Notes under the pieces: model-generated
Database searches by the model: none
Seen by the model: only the letters and a program-made list of their open reading frames with translations
What the model was told of the DNA's origin: nothing
Made by a program: the position numbers and the translations under genes
Assembly: GCF_006385595.1 (NCBI RefSeq)
Contig: NZ_CP041046.1
Location: 1 to 64,000 of the forward strand
DNA from: Luteibacter pinisoli
GTDB taxonomy: Bacteria; Pseudomonadota; Gammaproteobacteria; Xanthomonadales; Rhodanobacteraceae
Direction of reading: 5' to 3'
Length of the DNA: 64,000 nucleotides
Shown: positions 33,584-41,671 of the stretch, piece by piece
Position numbering within the stretch: position 1 is the first letter of the stretch
How the letters are laid out: every line of letters begins with the position of its first letter

Positions 33584-36496
33584 TCAATGGGTTGAACGAC
33601 GCCGGTATATCAGCCGCGCGGGGACGGTCAGGGTCACGCATGTACCGATCCCCTCTTCGGTCACCAAAGCAAGGTGCCCGCCTATCTGGCGTGCTCGTTC
33701 GCGCATGCCGGTTATTCCCCAATGGCCATGGTGTTGCCTCAGCTTCAATAACCCCTGAGTAATGCCTCGGCCGTCATCCCTTACTTCTACGACCAGGTTC
33801 CAATACCCATATCGGATTCGAAGGCTTATCTGAGCGGCGTCGGCATGGTTCCGAGCATTGTGTAACGCTTCACGGAGGATCGCGACGACCTCCTGCCCTG
33901 GAGCGACCTTCAGCCGCCGGATGCGACCCTCGATGGTGGTGACATAGAAGGTGTCTTCACCACTGTCATCAAGGAACTCCATAAAGTCTTCTAGCGGGCA
34001 TTCGGCGTCATCACTTTGCATCCGAAGTGCACTCACACGATCTCGTCCTTCTGCTGCGACCTTCCGTGCTTTTTCAACTGCCTGGCTCAGCGTCGGCCGG
34101 GACGTCTCGCCGATGACGTCCGAGCGGACGACCGATTCGACGGTAAATAGAAGCCCGTGGATGCTCTGCAGAAGCGTATCGTGGACCTCGCGTGCAATTC
34201 GCTCTCGCTCTTCCAACTGGATCCTGGAACGCTGGTTTGCAAGCCGGAGGCGCCACCGGTACAGAACGGCGAGTGCGACGATGAGAAAAAGGCCAACTGC
34301 GAGGCGAAACCAGACGGTTTGATAAAAAGCTGGCTGAATGCGAAGAAGCAGGGGATGGTCCATCACACCAACCATTCCGTCTTCATTGGTTACCTGCAGC
34401 TCAAACTGGTAGTCCCCCGGACCGAGATTCGTGTAGAACGCCTCGCGCCGCGTACCAAGGTTTTGCCAGGTTTCGTCCACGCCAACCAATCGAGCCTGAA
34501 ACGTGGTGCGTGCCGGCATGGTGAGCGTCGGCGCTCCGAAATCGATACGCATGCTCCTGGTCAGCGGCGGAAGGCTCACTCTCGAAGATGCCTCGTATAG
34601 AACGCCCTCTGCGAGTACGGTCCATACCTCAGGTTTTGCTACGGTCCGGTTTCTGAGCAAATGACGCGTATTGACTGACGCAACCTCCCGGGTCGTCGTA
34701 ATCCAGACACGATCATCCCGTCCCTCGGCTAGTGACGGCAGGGGCCTGACCTTGTCGGCCTGTCCGATCAGGCCATCCTCGGCGTCGTAGACCTCGTAGC
34801 GGACCTCGTGATCCGGACGGGCCGCCACTTGTTGCATTTCCTCCGAAGAAATACGGATGACACCTTCGTCTGCCTGTAGCCAGAGTTCGCCGTTCTTGAG
34901 CTGAACGATCCCGGTTATGCCGGAGAAGGCATGCCGCTCAGTACCATATAGGGAAACGAAGCGGTCTTCGATAATCTGCGCCAAGCCACTTTCGCCGCCG
35001 ACGAGCGCGTTACCTCGCTCCAACGCCATGTCCGCGATGGCGCCGATGGCTAAGCCATCGCCCGGACCAAATAGCTTCACGTGGTCGCCGTCCTTACGCG
35101 CCAGGTGGCCGTCTCCAAAGGCGATCCACAGCCGGCCCCTGGTGTCCGATACGAGCCTTGTGAGTCGATCTGTGGCCAGGCCAGCCATCTCCTTGATAGA
35201 ACTCCAGCGGCTTCCGTCCCGGCGATAGAGGCCAAGCCCGGATACCGCGACCCACAGTGCTCCAGCGCCGTCGACGGCGATGGACTGGTACCGGGTTACA
35301 GCCGAAGGCTCTTCGGTTGGCCCTGTGATACGGCTGATCTTTCCACGGACGATGTGGAAGAGGCCGGACTGCCCTGCCATCCAGACATTGCCTAGCCGGT
35401 CACGTGCCACGCATGAAAAGTACTGCCCCAATTCCGGAAATCGCGTGGAGTCAGGGGTTAGACGGTATGCCCCCCATGTTGTGCCCACCCACGCGTCACC
35501 ATCGTTATCGAATGCGATGGCAGGCATGAACAAATGGTCATCGACCTCATGGGGAGTGATCCGGCTCTCGCGGAACTGATCGATACCCAAGGCGGTGGCG
35601 ACCCAAATATTCGAGTCACGATCTTCAAAGAACGCGCTCACTGTACCGTCGGAGAGACCGTCGGCCGGGGTAAAGTCTTCACGTACTGGCGGTTCGCCCG
35701 CACCGGCGCTCCATCGGTACCGCTGTATTCCCTTGTCAGATGGAAGCCACAACGCACCCGCGGAGTCGATGAACGGCGTGGGATCGGCGTCAAGCAGCGA
35801 CACCGGTAGGGACGCCGGTAAGCCGCGAAGTTGTGTCCGTACAGTGTCCTGATCAACTGGTTCGAAATGCGAACTACCCAGCGACAAGACGTACGAGCGA
35901 TCAGTGACGGTCGTGATCCAGAGCCGCCCGTCTTTCGATTGGCTCAACGCACGAAGGGCACTTCCGTCGTATCCGTGCTCGCTATCCACCGGATGCCACG
36001 CGCCATGGGCGTACGTGGAGAGACCACCGGCACTGGCTGCCCACAACACGCCATCGGGTGTCTTGGCGAACGCGAACACCGTGCCCGGGGGCAACGAGTT
36101 CTTGTAGGTTTCGATGCGCTCCCCGGAAACGTGAGTGACGCCGCCAAAGTAGTAGCTGAGCCACATCGACCCGTCGGTGTCGAGAAAAAGCCCCTTGATC
36201 ATCTGGCTCGGCAGCCGCCTGCTCAACGTTTGGTCAAAGTGCACGCCGTCAAAACGATAAAGGCCATTCTGAGACGTCATCCACAGGTAGCCCTCGCGAT
36301 CCTGCGCGATGTCCGTCACTCGACCCGGAGCGCCATCAGCAGCCAGTAGCATCCGATGGTGAAACTGCGTGATGTGCAGCCGATTGGAGATGCCGCCGGT
36401 CCGAACCCGCTCCTGTGCCGTCGCCGAGACCCACGGTGCTACCAGCGCAACGAAACATGCGAACAGGAAGAAAGCGCGGGCGGATGCTCCGGTCAT
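33584..36496 (-). CDS. Propeller-type sensor histidine kinase (Reg_prop/YYY)
   Basis: The 970-residue protein has a signal peptide, a periplasmic beta-propeller built of two-component-regulator repeats (about 35-640, seen as repeated LWxA/DxxGxLW motifs), a Y_Y_Y domain (about 650-730), one membrane helix (about 735-755) and a HisKA_3/HATPase core (REVHDTLLQSIHG with the phospho-His; ILREALHNARNHA; DDGRGI; HGHWGITGMRERA). Such kinases sense large or polymeric ligands, glycans being the best-known case, but this one's ligand is unknown. It is last in a likely operon of a TMEM175-like gene, a hydrolase-like gene and itself, convergent on its regulator. Confidence 0.9.
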   Translation of the reverse strand: MTGASARAFFLFACFVALVAPWVSATAQERVRTGGISNRLHITQFHHRMLLAADGAPGRVTDIAQDREGYLWMTSQNGLYRFDGVHFDQTLSRRLPSQMIKGLFLDTDGSMWLSYYFGGVTHVSGERIETYKNSLPPGTVFAFAKTPDGVLWAASAGGLSTYAHGAWHPVDSEHGYDGSALRALSQSKDGRLWITTVTDRSYVLSLGSSHFEPVDQDTVRTQLRGLPASLPVSLLDADPTPFIDSAGALWLPSDKGIQRYRWSAGAGEPPVREDFTPADGLSDGTVSAFFEDRDSNIWVATALGIDQFRESRITPHEVDDHLFMPAIAFDNDGDAWVGTTWGAYRLTPDSTRFPELGQYFSCVARDRLGNVWMAGQSGLFHIVRGKISRITGPTEEPSAVTRYQSIAVDGAGALWVAVSGLGLYRRDGSRWSSIKEMAGLATDRLTRLVSDTRGRLWIAFGDGHLARKDGDHVKLFGPGDGLAIGAIADMALERGNALVGGESGLAQIIEDRFVSLYGTERHAFSGITGIVQLKNGELWLQADEGVIRISSEEMQQVAARPDHEVRYEVYDAEDGLIGQADKVRPLPSLAEGRDDRVWITTTREVASVNTRHLLRNRTVAKPEVWTVLAEGVLYEASSRVSLPPLTRSMRIDFGAPTLTMPARTTFQARLVGVDETWQNLGTRREAFYTNLGPGDYQFELQVTNEDGMVGVMDHPLLLRIQPAFYQTVWFRLAVGLFLIVALAVLYRWRLRLANQRSRIQLEERERIAREVHDTLLQSIHGLLFTVESVVRSDVIGETSRPTLSQAVEKARKVAAEGRDRVSALRMQSDDAECPLEDFMEFLDDSGEDTFYVTTIEGRIRRLKVAPGQEVVAILREALHNARNHADAAQISLRIRYGYWNLVVEVRDDGRGITQGLLKLRQHHGHWGITGMRERARQIGGHLALVTEEGIGTCVTLTVPARLIYRRRSTH

Positions 36497-36520
36497 TTCA
36501 GGAATAAGCTCCCAAGTGGC

Positions 36521-37234
36521 TCACTGGCTATCGGATCTTGGTACGACAGATCCTGCCGCAGCTCGAATGATCGAAACGACGTCATCGGGCGATGTAATCA
36601 TGGGGCAGTGGTCCGCTTCAGTCTCGTGAATTACCGCACCCATGCGTGCACCGACATATCGCTGGGTCTCCGGCGAGATCATACGGTCGCCCTGTGCGAC
36701 CAGGTACCACGACGGTCGTTTCTTCCATAAGGGCTGACCCAGCGTCTCTTGTATGGCGGCGGCATGAATGGGCCGTTGCACCGCGCTCAGAACGGCCGAC
36801 ATGTTCTCATCGGCATCCTGAGCGAATGCATTCCGGAATGCATCATTTGGTAGCCAGAAGCGCCCGTCGTCATCCGGCGAAAGGGTCGGAGCATTGGGGT
36901 GTGGCGGATTTCTGAAGAAGACATCACCGACGCTTTCGCCTGCGTCCGGGGCCAGGCCAACAATGAAAACTAGCGCCACGACCTGGTCGTGGTCGATATT
37001 CGATATCACCGCTCCAGCGTAGGCGTGCCCTACCAGCACCACTGGGCCACTTATCCGCTCGATCACACGCCCTAACGCCCTGGTATCGTCGGTGAGAGAC
37101 GAAAGTGGCAGCGGAGCCGCAACAACGTCGTACCCGCGTATCGTTAAATCCACGATGGTTTTTGCCCAACTCGAGCCATCGGCCCAAGCGCCGTGAACGA
37201 GAATGATGGATGGCTTTCTGGCGTGATCAGACAT
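36521..37234 (-). CDS. Alpha/beta hydrolase-fold protein without nucleophile Ser
   Basis: The 237-residue protein starts MSDHARKPSIILVHGAW and has the fold of small esterase-like hydrolases (HGAWADGSSW oxyanion region, late His in EADHCPM). The nucleophile elbow usually reads GHSYGG, but here G69-H-A71-Y-A73-G, so the catalytic Ser is Ala. It is unlikely to be a normal esterase and may be a binding protein or use other chemistry. It lies 24 bp upstream of the sensor kinase gene on the same strand, which hints at a sensory or ligand-handling role. Confidence 0.82.
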   Translation of the reverse strand: MSDHARKPSIILVHGAWADGSSWAKTIVDLTIRGYDVVAAPLPLSSLTDDTRALGRVIERISGPVVLVGHAYAGAVISNIDHDQVVALVFIVGLAPDAGESVGDVFFRNPPHPNAPTLSPDDDGRFWLPNDAFRNAFAQDADENMSAVLSAVQRPIHAAAIQETLGQPLWKKRPSWYLVAQGDRMISPETQRYVGARMGAVIHETEADHCPMITSPDDVVSIIRAAAGSVVPRSDSQ

Positions 37235-37280
37235 AAGGTTTCTCGGCTTCGAGAGGTGATGGATGGGATGCCCGGAATGT

Positions 37281-37904
37281 TCAGGGGAGTGCACTGGGAG
37301 GAGATGAAGGCTTGGCATCGTCAATGGCGTCGCGCGCCGACCCAGGCTGGACATAAAGGACCAGGCAAATCGCGATGACAGCCATCCCTGCAACCGGGTA
37401 CAGGTAACCAGCGCCCACGGCGAACAGGAAGAGTCCAAGGGTCACGAGGGAACGTCTGCGCATAAACTGACGTGCTTCCGTTGGAACGGAGGAGCCCGCC
37501 TGTCTGTCGACGGTCTCCGCACAGAGCGCCATGTAAGTGAGATTCACCAAAGCGAACACGAAGGCATAGGCTGCCACTGCGGTGCCGGCTAGTCCGCTGC
37601 TCGCCAACCAAGCGGTCGCGAAAGGCACGAGGGAAACTGTAAATAGGTGAGCAAAGTTAGCCCACACGAGCCGGATGGCCGGGCGCTTGGCGTACTTGAG
37701 CAGGTGGTGATGGTTCATCCATACGATGGCCAGGAACAGATAGCTGACCGCATAACTCAGGCCCGACGGCCAGAGCGCCGCCAGCGCGTGAAAGGTCGTC
37801 TCATGTGGCGGGTGAAGCTCCAGAACCAAGATCGTGATCAGGATGGCGAATACGCCGTCTGAAAAAAAATTCAGACGCTCCGTTCCTTGTTGGTCATGTG
37901 TCAT
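37281..37904 (-). CDS. TMEM175/DUF1211-family membrane protein
   Basis: The 207-residue protein has about six membrane helices and the family signature FFSDGVFAILITILVLEL near its start, the filter-lining segment of TMEM175-type potassium channels. Bacterial members form potassium-permeable channels. GAGGG lies 7 bp before the ATG at 37904. It is divergent from a CGNR regulator with a palindromic motif between them and lies 46 bp upstream of the hydrolase-like gene on its strand. Confidence 0.85.
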   Translation of the reverse strand: MTHDQQGTERLNFFSDGVFAILITILVLELHPPHETTFHALAALWPSGLSYAVSYLFLAIVWMNHHHLLKYAKRPAIRLVWANFAHLFTVSLVPFATAWLASSGLAGTAVAAYAFVFALVNLTYMALCAETVDRQAGSSVPTEARQFMRRRSLVTLGLFLFAVGAGYLYPVAGMAVIAICLVLYVQPGSARDAIDDAKPSSPPSALP

Positions 37905-37977
37905 GAACGCGCCCTCGAGCCCCGTTGCATTGGTAACCGGTATAGATGCTCTATGCCGGTTATTCTTAGTTGCCTTA

Positions 37978-37997
37978 AAGTAACTTGTCAAGCAATA
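37978..37997. promoter_or_regulatory. Shared motif between TMEM175-like and CGNR genes
   Basis: The stretch AAGTAACTTGTCAAGCAATA contains two small palindromes, AAGT-A-ACTT and CTTG-T-CAAG. Its reverse complement begins with TATTGCTTGAC, an 11-mer found again at 38794-38804 upstream of the oxidoreductase gene. On the minus strand TTGACA (from 37991) could be the -35 of the TMEM175-like gene. Confidence 0.5.
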
Positions 37998-38014
37998 TTA
38001 GGGCGGTTACCCGC

Positions 38015-38686
38015 ATGACTGACCCAAACCCCTGGAAGTTGCTGATGAACCCCGCATTGCCACCTGCTGTTTTAGCCGAGTCAAAGGCTTTGGACTTCCT
38101 GAATTCGGTGGCGACACCGCAGACCACGCCCTTTGAATGGATCGTGGACGGCGCCGGACTTCTTGATTGGCTGAGCCAATCCGAACTGGTGCCCGACCAG
38201 GTTTTGCAGACTTTCAGAGCGGAAGGTGTTCCCGGTGAGCTGGACGCAGTCGCCAACCAGATCCGGGCCCTGAGGGAGTGGTTCAGAGGCTTCGTCCTGT
38301 CTCATATGGGACGTCCCATCCCCGCCGACGTCATCAATGAACTCGCCCCGCTGAACCGCGTTCTCGCGCGCGACGACCAGTTTGGGCAGATCGTCGTCGA
38401 CCATCGCGACGGGCAGCTGGCCTGGCGATCACAGCGTCGCTGGCGATCGGGTGAAACCCTCATGATTCCCATTGCGCAAGCCATGGCTGAACTCATTACG
38501 TCGGGAGATTTCGTGCACGTCAAAGCCTGCCAAGGCCATGACTGTTCGATGCTTTTTGTCGACCGAACGCGAGGTCGCGCGCGGCGCTGGTGCAGCATGG
38601 GTATCTGCGGGAATCGGGCCAAGCAAGCAGCGCACCGAGATCGGCGGGGCGCTGCGTCGAACACGGCGATACGCGACAGAGTTTGA
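38015..38686 (+). CDS. CGNR zinc-finger/ABATE-domain regulator
   Basis: The 223-residue protein has an N-terminal stress-sensing-like ABATE domain (about 15-160) and a C-terminal CGNR zinc finger (CQGHDC, then WCSMGICGNRAKQ) with four Cys for zinc. Such proteins are putative transcription factors often next to oxidoreductases. It is divergent from the TMEM175-like gene and lies 198 bp upstream of a quinone-oxidoreductase gene. Matching motifs before it and before the oxidoreductase suggest it may control both. Confidence 0.88.
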   Translation: MTDPNPWKLLMNPALPPAVLAESKALDFLNSVATPQTTPFEWIVDGAGLLDWLSQSELVPDQVLQTFRAEGVPGELDAVANQIRALREWFRGFVLSHMGRPIPADVINELAPLNRVLARDDQFGQIVVDHRDGQLAWRSQRRWRSGETLMIPIAQAMAELITSGDFVHVKACQGHDCSMLFVDRTRGRARRWCSMGICGNRAKQAAHRDRRGAASNTAIRDRV

Positions 38687-38793
38687 AGCCACTCCGATGG
38701 CGAAGCTTCACCCGATAGGGTTGCTGGCCCGTCGCACGGCCAAGCTGCCATGAGTTTCGGCACGCCATAAAAGACAAGCGATACCCGATCGTG

Positions 38794-38824
38794 TATTGCT
38801 TGACCGAAAAGTAACTGCTATAAA
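38794..38824 (+). promoter_or_regulatory. Promoter of the quinone oxidoreductase gene
   Basis: TTGCTT (38796-38801) and TATAAA (38819-38824) form a -35/-10 pair with 17-bp spacing. The -35 overlaps TATTGCTTGAC (38794-38804), the inverted copy of the motif before the CGNR gene. The AAGTAAC element recurs at 38809-38815 and, inverted, as GTTACTT at 38838-38844. Confidence 0.6.
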
Positions 38825-38884
38825 TTCCTCAAACAGGTTACTTGCGCGAGCGAACAAGCGCGCGCTGCCATTGAGGAGGTCTTT

Positions 38885-39859
38885 ATGCGTGCCATCGTGC
38901 TTGAGTCTTACGGTGACCCCGAGCAGAGCTTGGTCTATCGCGAGGTTGCTGACCCCGTGCCGAAGAAGGGTGAGGTGACCATCGAGGTCAAGGCATTTGG
39001 CCTCAATCACGCCGAGATCCATATGAGGCGGGGTGAGTGGGCTGAAGCCGCTCCGATCAGCGGCATCGAATGCGTCGGCGTCGTCGCAGCATGCCCCGGT
39101 GGCGAGTTCTCCGTCGGTTCGAAAGTGGTAGCGTTGATGGGCGGAATGGGGCGGACGATCAGCGGGAGCTACGCTCAGTTGACCCAGGTTCCGGTGACCA
39201 ACGTCGCTACCATCGAATCTGACCTCCCCTGGGACATCCTTGCGGCAATCCCTGAAACGTTCGCCACCGCGTGGACATGCCTGTTCAGGAACCTGGAGCT
39301 GCAGGAAGGGCAGACGCTTCTCGTGCGTGGAGCGACCTCTTCGTTCGGCCAGGCAGCTGTGAAGCTGGCTATTGCGGCCGGGGCTCGCGTGATCGCGACG
39401 AGTCGCAATGAATCTCGATTTGAGCTCTTGAGTCGTTTAGGTGTCGAGGCCACCGCCATCGAAGGCGGAACCCTTAGCGAACGCCTCCCCCAAACCGGCC
39501 ACGTGGACGCTGTTCTCGACCTCGTTGGCAATTCGACGTTTATGGACTCGCTTCGTATCGTGCGCCGCGGTGGCCGCGTGTGCCTCGCCGGATGGCTGGG
39601 CGGACTGGACCCCATTGATGGGTTCAATCCGCTCTTGCAGATGCCGAGTGGCGTTTATCTGACCTTCTTCGGCAGCTTTGTCTTCGGCACTCCAGGCTTC
39701 CCGGTGTCAGACGTGCCATTCCAAAAAATTGTTGACGATATTGCGGCCGGACGTCTTGATGTTCGCCCGACCCGCGTCTTCGGCTTTGACGAAATACACG
39801 AGGCGCACCGTGTGATGGAAGCCAACCTAGCGGGCGGCAAGATGGTCGTGGTGCATTAG
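38885..39859 (+). CDS. Zinc-less MDR/quinone oxidoreductase-like protein
   Basis: The 324-residue protein has the medium-chain reductase layout: a GroES-like N-terminal half and a Rossmann half with the NADPH-binding segment RGATSSFGQAAVKLA. The zinc ligands of alcohol dehydrogenases are absent, as in QOR enzymes that reduce quinones and enals. GAGGAGG lies 6-7 bp before the ATG. Its promoter shares a motif with the upstream CGNR gene. Another QOR-like gene is at 62888-63895. Confidence 0.9.
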   Translation: MRAIVLESYGDPEQSLVYREVADPVPKKGEVTIEVKAFGLNHAEIHMRRGEWAEAAPISGIECVGVVAACPGGEFSVGSKVVALMGGMGRTISGSYAQLTQVPVTNVATIESDLPWDILAAIPETFATAWTCLFRNLELQEGQTLLVRGATSSFGQAAVKLAIAAGARVIATSRNESRFELLSRLGVEATAIEGGTLSERLPQTGHVDAVLDLVGNSTFMDSLRIVRRGGRVCLAGWLGGLDPIDGFNPLLQMPSGVYLTFFGSFVFGTPGFPVSDVPFQKIVDDIAAGRLDVRPTRVFGFDEIHEAHRVMEANLAGGKMVVVH

Positions 39860-40084
39860 GAGGTGCGCGGGGCAATGCGGACGTTCAGCAGCTGATGCAT
39901 CCGGATCAACTGGGTACGACCGAACCGCTTGCTTTAATGCTGTCCTCTGCAGTGACCCGAAAGGGTGAAGCCAGGTGGAGCCTGAAGCGCTAGGTTGCGA
40001 CCAACCTCCCCGCTGAACAGCTCTTTCAGTGCATGTCTCAGAATCTGCGGGCGGGGACCATGTGGCATAGCCCGGGAGATGAAA

Positions 40085-40624
40085 ATGAACACGTTCACAG
40101 TGCCCAGTCGCGATGACGTCTCACCCGCCAACCAAGCCCTTTTCGACAAGCTCCAAAAAACCATAGGTAGCGTTCCGAATCTATACGCCACGCTCGGCTA
40201 CTCAGAGCACGGATTAGGAACCTATCTGGCGCTCAACGGGGCCAGGACAACTATTGCCGGCAAAGCCCGAGAGATCGTGAATCTGGTAGTGAGCCAGGTC
40301 AACGAATGCGATTACTGCCTGGCGGCTCACACCGCCATAGGAAAGATGAGCGGCCTCACCGAGGCTCAGATCATGGAAGCGCGCCGCGGTCGAGCCACGT
40401 TTGATGCGAAGCTCGACGCGCTGGCCGTTTTCACACGAAGCCTTGTAGAAAACCGGGGGAAGGTCGATAGCGAAGCGCTTGACGCTTTCTTTTCGGCTGG
40501 ATGGACCAAAGAAAACATGGTGGACGTGATCGTCGCGGTAGGTGACAAGACGATCACCAACTACCTGCATTCCGTTACGAAGATCCCGGTCGACTTCCCG
40601 GCAGCGCCGGCACTTACTGCATAG
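40085..40624 (+). CDS. Carboxymuconolactone decarboxylase/AhpD-like protein (copy 2)
   Basis: The 179-residue protein is a paralogue of 26672-27208 with the same C-x2-C-x3-H redox motif (ECDYCLAAH). An AhpD-like peroxidase activity is likely. The ATG at 40085 has GGGAG six bases upstream; an earlier ATG at 40079 touches the Shine-Dalgarno site and is less likely. It is convergent with the second DUF417 gene, with 19 bp between the stops, so the island has matching AhpD/DUF417 genes near each end. Confidence 0.87.
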   Translation: MNTFTVPSRDDVSPANQALFDKLQKTIGSVPNLYATLGYSEHGLGTYLALNGARTTIAGKAREIVNLVVSQVNECDYCLAAHTAIGKMSGLTEAQIMEARRGRATFDAKLDALAVFTRSLVENRGKVDSEALDAFFSAGWTKENMVDVIVAVGDKTITNYLHSVTKIPVDFPAAPALTA

Positions 40625-40643
40625 GCGCACACCACCCAGGCGA

Positions 40644-41159
40644 CTAAACAGCCGCTAAGCCCGATCCGTGGCGCGCCTCGAGCGACCGAATGACATCCTG
40701 CCTCAGCAAGTAGATCGACACGACCAGAAGTACCAGATCTTTCAGTAGAAAGGCAGCGTTCATCGCCATCGCGGGAAAGCCTCCCGCTGCTTGATCCCAT
40801 CCATTCGGGACAAAGGGCAGGATCGTAAAGGTCGCAACGAATGTTGCGGCGGAGCCAAGCGCTCCTAGGACGCCGAGCGACGGGCTCCAGAATCCCAACA
40901 ACAAGAGAAGCCCGAACGTCCACTCCGACGTTCCAAGAAGGATGGAGGTTCCGTGGATACCCAAGACGGGAATCGTCCAGAAAATCAACGGGCCATGGGT
41001 GATAAGCGGAGCGAGACCTCGTATCTCCGATTCAAACCACTTTCCATATCCGAACCACGCGAATATGACGACCATCGATCCTCTCAAAAGATGGTAATCG
41101 AGGTCCTTCTTGAGGATCCCGGACTTGCTCAATAAACGTAGTAAGAGGTCCACGATCAC
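40644..41159 (-). CDS. DUF417/RclC-like inner-membrane protein (copy 2)
   Basis: The 171-residue protein is about 80% identical by eye to the protein at 22738-23232, with the same four-helix pattern and FAWFGYGKWFESEI, LGIHGTSILLGTSEWTFG and AMAMNAAFLLKDLVLLVVSI segments. DNA identity is visibly lower than in the 842-bp repeat, so this is an older duplication. It is the last intact gene of the island. Confidence 0.8.
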   Translation of the reverse strand: MIVDLLLRLLSKSGILKKDLDYHLLRGSMVVIFAWFGYGKWFESEIRGLAPLITHGPLIFWTIPVLGIHGTSILLGTSEWTFGLLLLLGFWSPSLGVLGALGSAATFVATFTILPFVPNGWDQAAGGFPAMAMNAAFLLKDLVLLVVSIYLLRQDVIRSLEARHGSGLAAV

Positions 41160-41671
41160 GTCTCCTTCTCAATCTTTCGGAAAGATTCCCCCCAGCTACC
41201 TACACGCAGGGCTGCCGGTGGAACAGCTGCAGCATCGACTTTAAGATGCGACTACCGATCATGAGAACAACCGAATGGAGCAAAGTGACGATATGAGAGT
41301 GTCATCCCCGTCGCTCAGAACTGCTATTAGCGCCGCTTCAAATTGACGCGTTCCGGATGGTGTGGTTTCCCTAAGTCATACCTTCAGCCTTCTACGTTGA
41401 CGCCCGCGCCTCGCACGTCATTGTGCTCCAATGCTGGGCGTCGTTGTGCCAGTCCACATAACCGACTCATTCGAGAGGCGAATGCCGCCCTCTGGCATGC
41501 GAGGGCCGCTTACTTATCCGCAATTTTGAAGTATGAAAGCGGGGGTGTACCAACTTGCCGCTTACGCACGAGGGCTGTTCACTCATAGCGTGGGCGACCA
41601 GACGATCCCGTTGAGTTATTCAGCGGGATCGTGCGAGGAAGTGGACATTTTTTAGATCGTCATAGAATGCT
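41160..41671. other. Non-coding right end of the island
   Basis: These 512 bp hold no gene I can support. The one notable structure is a 13-bp hairpin at 41602-41632. The radical SAM fragment begins directly at 41672. Confidence 0.6.
41602..41632. repeat. 13-bp hairpin near the island's right edge
   Basis: ACGATCCCGTTGA and TCAGCGGGATCGT pair over 13 bp with one G-T wobble around a 5-nt loop, 40 bp before the right junction. A run of six T follows 15 bp later (41648-41653), too far for a standard terminator. Confidence 0.6.

Larger units (their letters stand above)
22665..41671. mobile_element. Genomic island bracketed by the radical SAM repeat
   Basis: About 19.0 kb lies between the two copies of the 842-bp repeat. 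Position and repeat geometry match Campbell-type integration of a circular molecule that carried a partial radical SAM gene. The cargo is about twenty accessory genes, and GC content looks lower than in the core: of single 60-base lines I counted, 33361-33420 has 29 G+C and 30181-30240 has 32, against 41 at 12361-12420. No integrase, transposase or conjugation gene was recognised, so the element is not self-mobile as seen. A large unequal-crossover duplication is less likely because the two copies differ mostly at silent sites. Confidence 0.65.

Noticed and set aside
41343..41588. 81-codon frame near the island's right end
   Set aside because: No ribosome site, no homology I recognise and non-coding composition.
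22665..41671. Composite transposon or prophage
   Set aside because: No transposase, integrase, terminal IS copies, phage structural genes or tRNA attachment site were recognised; the only flanking repeat is the radical SAM segment.
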